A stretch of DNA of 64,000 nt from DATAOG01 sp963753685 (lineage in GTDB: Bacteria > Pseudomonadota > Alphaproteobacteria > Geminicoccales > Geminicoccaceae). The position numbers were made by a program, and so were the translations under genes. Shown here one piece after another: positions 16,688-23,563 of the stretch. The notes below the pieces were generated by a model. It was not told where the DNA came from. It did not search any database and worked only from the letters and a program-made list of their open reading frames with translations. Every line of letters begins with the position of its first letter. The first letter of the stretch is position 1. The stretch spans positions 62,001-126,000 of the forward strand of contig CAVWDE010000011.1 in NCBI GenBank assembly GCA_963753685.1. Reading direction: 5' to 3'.

Positions 16688-17587
16688 ATGTGCGGGATCG
16701 TCGGTCTGTTCCTGAAGGATGCCCGGCTCGAGGCGCGCCTCGGGGCGTATCTGGCGCCGATGCTGACCGGCATGGGCGAGCGCGGCCCGGACAGCGCGGG
16801 CTTTGCCGTCTATCGCCCAAAGGCGGCCGGCATGACGGTCAAGCTCACCCTCCATCACCCGGACGAGGGCTATCCCTGGCCCAGGCTCTGGGCGGATCTG
16901 GCCGCGACGCTCGGGGCCCGGGTCGATGGCGAGGTGCGAGCCAGCCATTGCGTCTTGATGAGCGATGCCGCCGCTGCTGCGATCCGGAGCGCGCTCGCCG
17001 AGCGCTGGCCCGAAGTGCGCCTCATGGGCATCGGCGAAAGCATCGAGATCTACAAGGAGAGGGGCCGGCCCGAGGCGGTCGCCGCACGCTTTCGCCTGGC
17101 CGAGTTCGGCGGCTCGCATGCGATCGGGCATACGCGCATGGCGACCGAGAGCGCGGTCACGACCGAGCACTCGCATCCGTTCTCGACCGGGCTCGACCTC
17201 TGCCTGGTGCACAACGGGTCGCTGTCCAACCACAACCGGCTGCGGCTCTGGCTTAAGCGCCACGGCATCCGGTTCCAGACCGACAACGACAGCGAGGTCG
17301 CGGCCGGCTATCTGACCTGGCGGCTGGCCGAGGGTGCCAGCCTCGATCAGGCGCTGACCGCCGCGCTCGACGATCTGGACGGCTTCTACACCTTCGCGGT
17401 CGGCACTCGGGATGGCTTCGCGGTGCTCCGCGATCGCTTCGCCTGCAAGCCAGCGGTGCTCGCCGAGACCGACGAATGGGTCGCCATGGCGTCGGAATAC
17501 CGCTCAATCGCGCATCTGCCGGGGGCTGACGGCGCCCGCATCTGGGAGCCGGCGCCGGCGACCGTCTACAGCTGGGCGCGGCACTGA
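16688..17587 (+). CDS. mgsA: Class II glutamine amidotransferase, N-methylglutamate synthase subunit A-like (GlxB/MgsA)
   Basis: 299 residues. The ATG at 16688 is fixed by the need for Cys at position 2, the N-terminal nucleophile (MCGIVGLF). Other class II (GlnN) amidotransferase motifs are ERGPDSAGF (about 34), GHTRMATES (about 148), HNGSLSNH (about 177) and TDNDSEVAAGYL (about 197). It would release ammonia from glutamine for the synthase partner. The order GATase, GXGXG protein, FMN synthase, GlnT-type ligase matches the N-methylglutamate pathway and the rhizobial glxBCD-glnT set. The next gene starts 3 bases after its stop. Confidence 0.85.
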   Translation: MCGIVGLFLKDARLEARLGAYLAPMLTGMGERGPDSAGFAVYRPKAAGMTVKLTLHHPDEGYPWPRLWADLAATLGARVDGEVRASHCVLMSDAAAAAIRSALAERWPEVRLMGIGESIEIYKERGRPEAVAARFRLAEFGGSHAIGHTRMATESAVTTEHSHPFSTGLDLCLVHNGSLSNHNRLRLWLKRHGIRFQTDNDSEVAAGYLTWRLAEGASLDQALTAALDDLDGFYTFAVGTRDGFAVLRDRFACKPAVLAETDEWVAMASEYRSIAHLPGADGARIWEPAPATVYSWARH

Positions 17588-17590
17588 GCG

Positions 17591-18274
17591 GTGCTCGAGG
17601 TCGACCTGCAGACGACCACGGTCCGCGAGCTCAACCGCACCCTGCACGCGTTGCCTGCCGACACCAACCAGCGCGTCTGGCGCATCCTGCATCCGCGGGG
17701 CGCGCACGCGCTGGCGGTCGGTCTGACCCAGCCGGTCGAGGTCACGATCGATGGCCACGTCGGCTATTACTGCGCCGGCATGAACCAGGCGGCGAGCGTC
17801 ACCATCCACGGCCACGCCGGTCAGGGCCTGGCCGAGAACATCATGTCGGGGGTGGTCCGGGTCACCGGCAACGTTTCGCAGTCGGCGGGCGCCTCGGGCC
17901 ACGGCGGCCTCCTGGTGATCGAGGGCGATGCCAGCTCGCGCTGCGGCATCTCGATGAAGGGCGTCGACATCGTGGTCCGGGGCTCGGTCGGCCACATGAG
18001 CGCGTTCATGGCCCAGGCGGGCCATCTGGTGGTCTGCGGCGATGCCGGACCGGACCTCGGCGATTCGATCTACGAGGCCGTCCTCTACGTCCGCGGCCGG
18101 GTCGCGAGCCTCGGCTCCGACTGCATCGAGCAGCCGCTGACCGAGGGCGACCTCGGGACGCTCGGGGCCCTGCTGGGACGCGCGGGTTTCGAGCTCGACC
18201 CCGGCAGCTTCCGGCGCTACGGCTCGGCGCGGCGGCTCTACAACTTCCACATCGACCACGCCGGCAGCTATTGA
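17591..18274 (+). CDS. mgsB: GXGXG-repeat subunit, N-methylglutamate synthase subunit B-like (GlxC/MgsB)
   Basis: 227 residues from GTG at 17591. It corresponds to the C-terminal GXGXG beta-helix domain of glutamate synthase as a separate protein: repeated short turns such as IDGHVGYYCAGMN, IHGHAGQGLAENI, SGASGHGGLLVIEGDASSR and VVRGSVGHMSAFMAQAG, spaced about 20 residues apart. It should be the structural link between the amidotransferase and FMN subunits. It follows mgsA immediately and is separated from the FMN subunit by a 530-bp repeat-bearing spacer. Confidence 0.82.
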   Translation: MLEVDLQTTTVRELNRTLHALPADTNQRVWRILHPRGAHALAVGLTQPVEVTIDGHVGYYCAGMNQAASVTIHGHAGQGLAENIMSGVVRVTGNVSQSAGASGHGGLLVIEGDASSRCGISMKGVDIVVRGSVGHMSAFMAQAGHLVVCGDAGPDLGDSIYEAVLYVRGRVASLGSDCIEQPLTEGDLGTLGALLGRAGFELDPGSFRRYGSARRLYNFHIDHAGSY

Positions 18275-18398
18275 CATGCAAGCTCGCGGTGGCCCCCGGC
18301 AATCGCCGCGCTTGAACCGGAGGGTCAGGCCGAGCGTCATCGCGACCTGACCCTGCGTAACGTTCTGGCGTGTCGCGTGGGGGCGGAACCTTAACCGG

Positions 18399-18547
18399 AG
18401 GTTAACTTCTTGGCTGTAAACGCTTCCTTCGGCTGGTCCATGCGACCGTAGGACTCCGTCCGCGCGCCGGAAAACTTGGACGACGCGGACTCCCACGGTC
18501 GCATGGACCAGCGAGCCCAGAAAGGGTAGGCGCCAGGGATTAATGAA
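18399..18547. repeat. Tandem 149-bp hairpin repeat, unit 1
   Basis: Begins AGGTTAACTTCTTGGCTGTA. Inside is a long imperfect palindrome: 18433-18458 (starting CTGGTCCATGCGACCGT) pairs with 18486-18511 (ending ACGGTCGCATGGACCAG), with about two mismatches over 26 bases and a loop of about 27 bases. The unit ends with GGCGCCAGGGATTAATGAA. Confidence 0.8.
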
Positions 18548-18697
18548 AGGTTAACTTCTTGGCTGTAAACGCTTCCTTCGGATGGTCCATGTGATCGTGG
18601 GACTCCGTCCGCCCGCCGGAAAACCTGGACGACGCGGAGTCCCACGGTCGCATGGACCAGCGAGCTCGGAAAAAGATAGGCGCCAGGGATTGATGAA
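18548..18697. repeat. Tandem 149-bp hairpin repeat, unit 2
   Basis: Starts with the same AGGTTAACTTCTTGGCTGTA and keeps the same palindrome, with a few substitutions in the left arm (CATGTGATCGTGG). It ends GGCGCCAGGGATTGATGAA and is followed by the first bases of a third unit (AGGTTAA at 18698). Confidence 0.8.
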
Positions 18698-18805
18698 AGG
18701 TTAAGGGGAAACGGTCGAGCCGGTCATCGCGGCCGGTTGTGAATCGGGGGCGTGGCTGGCGAGCCGCGCGCAGCGGGCGGAGCGTGACCAAGGCCATGAC
18801 CAAGG

Positions 18806-20170
18806 GTGAGCGTTGCCGCGATGTCGATGGATGAGGCGCGGGGGAGCGGGATGGCGATCGATCCGCGTTCGTTACGGGAATCGGCGAGCTTTCCGCAGAG
18901 CGTGATCGCCGAGATCCAGCGCGCCGCCAGCGAGGGGCTGTACGAGATCCGGGGTTTCGGGGCCAAGCGGCGGATCCCGACCTTCGATGACCTCGTGCTG
19001 CTCGGCGCCTCGGTCTCGCGCTATCCCCTCGAAGGCTACCGCGAGAAGTGCGCGACCGACGTCACCATCGGCAGCCAATTCGCGGAAAAACCGGTCGAGC
19101 TCGCGATCCCGATCACGATCGCCGGCATGAGCTTCGGCGCGCTCGGGGCGCATGCCAAGGAGGCGCTCGGGCGCGCCGCGACCGCCATGGGCACCAGCAC
19201 GACCACGGGCGATGGCGGCATGACCGACGAGGAGCGCGCGGCGTCCAAGACCCTGGTCTACCAGGTGCTGCCGTCGCGTTACGGCCTCAATCCGGACGAT
19301 CTGCGCCGCGCGGATGCGCTCGAGATCGTGATCGGCCAGGGGGCGAAGCCGGGCGGCGGCGGCATGCTGCTCGGCCTCAAGATCACCGAGCGGGTCGCCG
19401 CCATGCGCACCCTGCCCCAGGGCATCGACCAGCGCAGCGCCTGCCGCCATCCCGACTGGACCGGCCCGGACGATCTCACCATCAAGATCGCAGAACTGCG
19501 CGAGATCACCGAGTGGCAAAAGCCGATCTACGTCAAGATCGGCGCGACCCGCACCCGTTTCGATGTGGCGCTCGCGGTCAAGGCCGGGGCGGACGCGATC
19601 GTGCTCGATGGCATGCAGGGCGGCACCGGGGCAACCCAGGATGTGTTCATCGAGCACGTCGGAATTCCCACGCTGCCGGCGGTTCGCCTTGCGGTCGAGG
19701 CGCTGCAGGAGCTGGACGTGCATCGCAAGGTGCAGCTGATCGTCTCGGGCGGCATCCGGAGCGGCGCCGACGTCGCCAAGGCCCTGGCGATGGGGGCGGA
19801 CGCGGTCTCGATTGGCACGGCTGCGCTGATCGCGCTCAACTGCAATGCGCCGCTCTACGAGCAGGACTACGCTGCCCTCGGCACCGCGCCCGGCTTCTGC
19901 CACCACTGCCACACCGGCCGCTGCCCGGTCGGGATCACGACCCAGGACCCGGACCTGGAAAAACGCCTCGACGTCGAGCAGGCAGCGCGCCGGGTGCAGA
20001 ACTATCTGACCACGCTGGTGCTCGAGACCCAGACGCTGGCGCGCGCCTGCGGCAAGTCGCACGTCCTCAACCTCGAGCCCGAGGATCTGGCAGCGCTCAC
20101 GGTCGAGGCGGCCGCGATGGCGGGCGTGCCGCTCGCCGGCACCGACTGGATTCCGGGTAAGCACGCCTGA
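18806..20170 (+). CDS. mgsC: FMN-binding glutamate synthase domain protein, N-methylglutamate synthase subunit C-like (GlxD/MgsC)
   Basis: 454 residues from GTG at 18806; ATG at 18851 with GGGGAGC ahead is an equally good start and would give 439. The Glu_synthase FMN/TIM-barrel domain is complete: AIPITIAGMSFGALGAHAKE, GDGGMTDEER, GQGAKPGGGGMLLGLKI, HPDWTGPDDL, IVLDGMQGGTGATQD, IVSGGIRSGADVAKALAMGA and ITTQDPDLEKRLD. A cysteine group (CHHCHTGRC near 355) could bind an iron-sulfur cluster; from memory, some MgsC proteins lack it. It would form N-methylglutamate or glutamate from 2-oxoglutarate-derived substrates, using nitrogen from subunit A. Confidence 0.87.
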   Translation: MSVAAMSMDEARGSGMAIDPRSLRESASFPQSVIAEIQRAASEGLYEIRGFGAKRRIPTFDDLVLLGASVSRYPLEGYREKCATDVTIGSQFAEKPVELAIPITIAGMSFGALGAHAKEALGRAATAMGTSTTTGDGGMTDEERAASKTLVYQVLPSRYGLNPDDLRRADALEIVIGQGAKPGGGGMLLGLKITERVAAMRTLPQGIDQRSACRHPDWTGPDDLTIKIAELREITEWQKPIYVKIGATRTRFDVALAVKAGADAIVLDGMQGGTGATQDVFIEHVGIPTLPAVRLAVEALQELDVHRKVQLIVSGGIRSGADVAKALAMGADAVSIGTAALIALNCNAPLYEQDYAALGTAPGFCHHCHTGRCPVGITTQDPDLEKRLDVEQAARRVQNYLTTLVLETQTLARACGKSHVLNLEPEDLAALTVEAAAMAGVPLAGTDWIPGKHA

Positions 20171-20202
20171 AAAAATCCAACGAGAAGGGGAGGAAGGCTC
20201 GG

Positions 20203-21510
20203 ATGGCCAAGGATCTGGCACAGATCGCGAAGCAGGACGGCATCCGGTATTTTTTAATCAGCTTCGTCGATCTGTTCGGCGTCTTGCGGGCAAAGCTGGT
20301 GCCGGCAGCGGCCATTGGCGAGATGGCCAGGGTCGGCGCGGGCTTTGCGGGTTTCGCGACCTGGCTCGACATGACACCAGCCGACCCGGACATGTTCGCG
20401 ATCCCCGATCCTTCGAGCCTCACGCGCCTGCCCTGGAAGCCCGAGGTCGCCTGGCTGGCGGCCGACCTCTGGATGGCGGGCAAGGAGGTCGAGAGCGCGC
20501 CGCGGGTCGTGCTCAAACGCCAGATCGCGGCGGCCGCCGAGCAGGGTTACCGCATGAAGACCGGGGTCGAGTGCGAGTATTTCATCATCTCGCCCGATGG
20601 CGGCGCCATCTCGGACGCACGCGACACCCAGGACAAGCCCTGCTACGACCAGTCGGCGCTGATGCGCCGCTATGAGGTCATCACCGCGATCTGCGATGCC
20701 ATGCTCGGGCTCGGCTGGGGGCCGTACCAGAACGACCACGAGGACGCGAATGGCCAGTTCGAGATGAACTGGGCCTACGATGACGTCCTGGTGACCGCCG
20801 ACCGGCATGCGTTTTTCAAGTTCATGGTCAAGACGATTGCCGAGCAGCACGGCCTGCGCGCGACCTTCATGCCCAAGCCCTTTGCCCATCTGACCGGCAA
20901 CGGCTGCCACGTGCACGCCTCGATCTGGGACAAGGGTGGGCGCAAGAACGTGTTCGACGATCCCAAGGGCGAGCTCGGCCTTTCTCGACTTGCCTACAAC
21001 TTCCTGGGCGGCGTCCTGCACTCGGCCGAGGCGCTGTGCTCGATCTTCAACCCGACCGTCAACAGCTATAAGCGCCTGAACGCTCAGACCACGCTCTCGG
21101 GTGCCACCTGGGCGCCGAATGCGGTCAGCTACGCCGGCAACAACCGCACCCACATGGTGCGCATCCCCGATCCCGGCCGGTTCGAGTTCCGCCTGATGGA
21201 CGGCGCCGCCAATCCCTATCTGGCGCCGGCCGCCCTGCTCGCCGCGGGGCTCGATGGCATCCGGGAACAACGCGATCCGGGCAAGCGGCTCGACATCAAC
21301 ATGTACACCGACGGGGGGCGGGCCCGCGGCATCCGGAAGCTGCCGCTCAACCTTCTGGATGCGATCCGCGCGACCCAGAAGAGCCGGATTCTGCGGGCCG
21401 CGCTCGGCGACCAGGTGATCGACAGCTACGCCAAGCTCAAGCTCTTGCAGTGGAACGCCTATGCCGCCCAGATCAGCCCCTTCGAGCGCGAGCAGACGCT
21501 GGACTGCTGA
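20203..21510 (+). CDS. glnT: GlnT/GmaS-type glutamine synthetase family ligase
   Basis: 435 residues, as in type III glutamine synthetase-like GlnT and gamma-glutamylmethylamide synthetase. It is an ATP-dependent amide ligase acting on glutamate plus ammonia or methylamine. Visible signatures: the N-terminal beta-grasp (FLISFVDLFGVLRAKLVP), metal-binding VECEYFI, NGQFEMNW, the HLTGNGCHVHASIWD region, NSYKRLNA, and the ATP/glutamate segment RFEFRLMDGAANPYLAPAAL. It follows mgsC by 32 bases. Sequence alone does not separate GlnT from GmaS; the mgs neighbours favour GmaS, but mgdABCD is missing here. Confidence 0.85.
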   Translation: MAKDLAQIAKQDGIRYFLISFVDLFGVLRAKLVPAAAIGEMARVGAGFAGFATWLDMTPADPDMFAIPDPSSLTRLPWKPEVAWLAADLWMAGKEVESAPRVVLKRQIAAAAEQGYRMKTGVECEYFIISPDGGAISDARDTQDKPCYDQSALMRRYEVITAICDAMLGLGWGPYQNDHEDANGQFEMNWAYDDVLVTADRHAFFKFMVKTIAEQHGLRATFMPKPFAHLTGNGCHVHASIWDKGGRKNVFDDPKGELGLSRLAYNFLGGVLHSAEALCSIFNPTVNSYKRLNAQTTLSGATWAPNAVSYAGNNRTHMVRIPDPGRFEFRLMDGAANPYLAPAALLAAGLDGIREQRDPGKRLDINMYTDGGRARGIRKLPLNLLDAIRATQKSRILRAALGDQVIDSYAKLKLLQWNAYAAQISPFEREQTLDC

Positions 21511-21548
21511 GGGCGGCATCGAACGGCCCTGACGTGGGGTTTTGACGG

Positions 21549-22802
21549 ATGACCAGGTCGATGCCGCATGTGCTGGTCCTGGGCGGCGGTGTCATCGGCA
21601 CCACCTCGGCGTGGTATCTGGCGCGCGCCGGTTGCCGGGTGACGCTGGTCGAGCGCCGGCCGGGGGTCGGGCTCGAGACCTCGTTCGCGAACGGCAGCCT
21701 GATCACGCCCAGCATGTCCGATCCCTGGGCGGCGCCGGGCCTGCCGTGGCAGCTCCTGAAATGGCTCGGCCGCGAGGACGCGCCCTTCCTGCTGCGGCTG
21801 CGCGCACTGCCCGGCCTGACGTCGTTCGGGCCGGCGTTCCTGCGCAACTGCACAGGCGCACGCTGGCGGCGCAACACCGAGATCATCCTCCGCCTCACCC
21901 GCTACAGCCAGGTGCTGCTCAACGAGCTGATCGCCGCTACCGGCATCGCTTACGACAGCACCTCGCTCGGTATTCTCCGACTCTGCCGCGATCCCGCGTC
22001 GCTCGAGCACGCGGAGTTGGTCGCCGCCGCGGTCGGGGTCGCGTACCGGCTGCTCGATGCCGCCGGCTGCGCCCGCCTGGAACCCGCGATCGCGCCCGCG
22101 GTCGATCGGATCGCGGGCGGCATCCATTTCCCGGACGACCAGAGCGGCGATGCCTACAAGTTCACCGCAGCACTGGCGGGGCATTGCCAGGAGGCGGGCG
22201 TCGACTGCCGCTTCGGGGTCGCCATTCAGGCGCTCGACGCGGCGGGCGAGCGGATCACGGGCGTGATCACCGACCAGGGCCGCCTCGCGGCCGACCGCTA
22301 CCTGGTGGCGCTCGGCTGCGCCGGGGCGGGTCTGCTCCGCCCGCTCGGCCTCGAGCTCCCGGTCTACCCGGTCAAGGGCTACTCGGTGACCCTGGATCTC
22401 GACGGCTGGAACGGGGCGCCGCGGGTGCCGCTGGTCGACAGCGGCCGCAAGCTCGCGATCGTGCGCCTGGGCGATCGCCTGCGCCTGGCCGGCACCGCCG
22501 AGCTCGCGGGCTATGACACGACCCTCAACGCCGCGCGCGGCGCCAATCTGCTCGACAGCCTGCGCACCCTCCTGCCCGACGCGCCGAACGTCGGCAGCGC
22601 CCGCCACTGGACCGGCCTTCGCCCCATGACCCCGGACGGCATCCCGTTCCTCGGCGCCACACCCTACGCCAATCTTTTCCTGAACCTCGGCCACGGCCAC
22701 CTCGGCTGGACCATGGCCTGCGGCTCAGGGAAAGTGCTGGCCGACCTGCTCACCGGCCACCCGCCCGAGATCGACCTCGCCGGCATGACGCTCGCCCGGT
22801 GA
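21549..22802 (+). CDS. dadA: FAD-dependent D-amino-acid dehydrogenase (DadA-like)
   Basis: 417 residues of the DAO/DadA family. The dinucleotide-binding motif is LVLGGGVIGTTSAWYLARAG at residues 8-27, followed by VTLVERRPGVGLETSFANGS and ITPSMSDPWAAPGLPWQLLKW as in DadA. The C-terminal FAD contact TGLRPMTPDGIPFLG and the NLGHGHLGWTMACGSG motif are present. It should oxidise a D-amino acid to a 2-oxoacid, passing electrons to the membrane. It starts 38 bases after glnT on the same strand and is probably the last gene of that operon. An N-methyl amino acid substrate is also conceivable in this setting. Confidence 0.82.
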   Translation: MTRSMPHVLVLGGGVIGTTSAWYLARAGCRVTLVERRPGVGLETSFANGSLITPSMSDPWAAPGLPWQLLKWLGREDAPFLLRLRALPGLTSFGPAFLRNCTGARWRRNTEIILRLTRYSQVLLNELIAATGIAYDSTSLGILRLCRDPASLEHAELVAAAVGVAYRLLDAAGCARLEPAIAPAVDRIAGGIHFPDDQSGDAYKFTAALAGHCQEAGVDCRFGVAIQALDAAGERITGVITDQGRLAADRYLVALGCAGAGLLRPLGLELPVYPVKGYSVTLDLDGWNGAPRVPLVDSGRKLAIVRLGDRLRLAGTAELAGYDTTLNAARGANLLDSLRTLLPDAPNVGSARHWTGLRPMTPDGIPFLGATPYANLFLNLGHGHLGWTMACGSGKVLADLLTGHPPEIDLAGMTLAR

Positions 22803-22878
22803 TGGCGGACAAAGAGGCCGGCGCTTTGATCCTGGGCAATGGCGGCGATCTCGGGCAGGCGGGCTCGGCTTCCTTCCA

Positions 22879-23160
22879 CTATAGGCTCAGCTCGCTGTGG
22901 GAGCCGAGACGGACCAGTTCCAGCAACTCGTCGTCCGGCTTGCGATAGATCAGCACCAGATCGGGCTTGATGTGGCAGTCTCGATGATCCTTCCAGTCAC
23001 CGGCCAAGGCGTGGTCTCGGTATCTCTCGGGGAGCGCGTCATCGGCTGCGAGAAGCGAGACGACAGTCCGGAGCTCCCGATCAAGGGTTGCCCGATGCTG
23101 ACCCTTCGCCTCCCGCTTGTAGTCATGTTTGAACCGACCGGTGCGCTTAATCGTCCGCAT
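22879..23160 (-). CDS. yafQ: YafQ/RelE-family mRNA interferase toxin
   Basis: 93 residues. The type II addiction-module toxin fold is recognisable: KRTGRFKHDYKREAKGQHR at the start, PERYRDHALAGDWKDHRDCH in the middle (the DHxLxGxWxxxRxCHI pattern of YafQ) and PDLVLIYRKPDDELLELVRL with SHSEL at the end. It would cleave mRNA on the ribosome. Its start overlaps the antitoxin's 3' end by 14 bases, so the two are co-translated. Confidence 0.9.
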   Translation of the reverse strand: MRTIKRTGRFKHDYKREAKGQHRATLDRELRTVVSLLAADDALPERYRDHALAGDWKDHRDCHIKPDLVLIYRKPDDELLELVRLGSHSELSL

Positions 23161-23410
23161 GCAGATCGGCCATGAGCTCCTCCACGCCGCCGACCGTCAC
23201 CAGCTCGCCGCGACGCGCGGCCTTCATGGCCGCGACCGTTTCCTCGTTCGGCACGAGGGGATCGAACGGCAGCGCCTTGTCGGCAACCGTCCGCATCAGC
23301 ATCATGCGGAAAGCGTCGGAGATCGTCAGGCCGGCCGCGGCGAGAATCGCAGCCGCCTGCTCTTTGACGTTCCGGTCGATCCGGGCGCGCACGACGTCAT
23401 TGGCGGGCAT
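23147..23410 (-). CDS. dinJ: RelB/DinJ-family antitoxin
   Basis: 87 residues. A ribbon-helix-helix start (VVRARIDRNVKEQAAAILAAAG) with LTISDAFRMMLMRTVADKALPF is the standard RelB/DinJ pattern. The C-terminal half is charged and probably wraps the toxin. It lies upstream of yafQ, the expected order, and should autoregulate with it. Confidence 0.9.
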   Translation of the reverse strand: MPANDVVRARIDRNVKEQAAAILAAAGLTISDAFRMMLMRTVADKALPFDPLVPNEETVAAMKAARRGELVTVGGVEELMADLHADD

Positions 23411-23423
23411 ATCCGGCTCCTTG

Positions 23424-23463
23424 GGCTCGTGAGCCTACATATGTGAGCTACATCGTGGCTCAC
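23424..23463. promoter_or_regulatory. Palindromic region upstream of dinJ-yafQ, candidate autoregulatory operator
   Basis: Three nested symmetries lie just upstream of dinJ: GGCTC-GT-GAGCC at 23424-23435, ACATATGT at 23437-23444, and GTGAGCC (23429-23435) matching GGCTCAC (23457-23463). RHH antitoxins bind such repeated half-sites at their own promoter. Assignment rests on position and symmetry only. Confidence 0.4.
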
Positions 23464-23563
23464 AAGCGGCGAGGTCTGAGACTGCGCCGATGAAGGTCCT
23501 TACAGGATTGGCACGTCATCGAGCATGACCTCTCCGGGTCTTGCCCGCGACGGCGGCGTTCAA

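Larger units (their letters stand above)
18275..18805. other. 531-bp spacer between synthase subunits B and C
   Basis: Non-coding as far as I can see. It holds a 9-bp perfect inverted repeat (AGGGTCAGG 18321-18329 with CCTGACCCT 18346-18354), then two tandem copies of a 149-bp element annotated separately, then about 100 bases without features. Short minus-strand frames across the repeats encode the same peptide twice only because the DNA is duplicated. Confidence 0.7.

Noticed and set aside
14447..17263. 938-residue open frame on the minus strand
   Set aside because: It overlaps the ene-reductase, tetR and amidotransferase genes in other frames; composition is Arg/Pro/Ala-rich as expected for a shadow of high-G+C coding DNA, and no domain is seen.
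18399..18697. CRISPR array
   Set aside because: Only two directly adjacent 149-bp units, with no short repeats and variable spacers, and no cas genes in the window.
18391..18803. Short minus-strand frames encoding a repeated KEAFTAKKLT peptide
   Set aside because: The peptide repeats because the 149-bp DNA unit is duplicated; no ribosome-binding site or homology, and codon use is unlike genes here.
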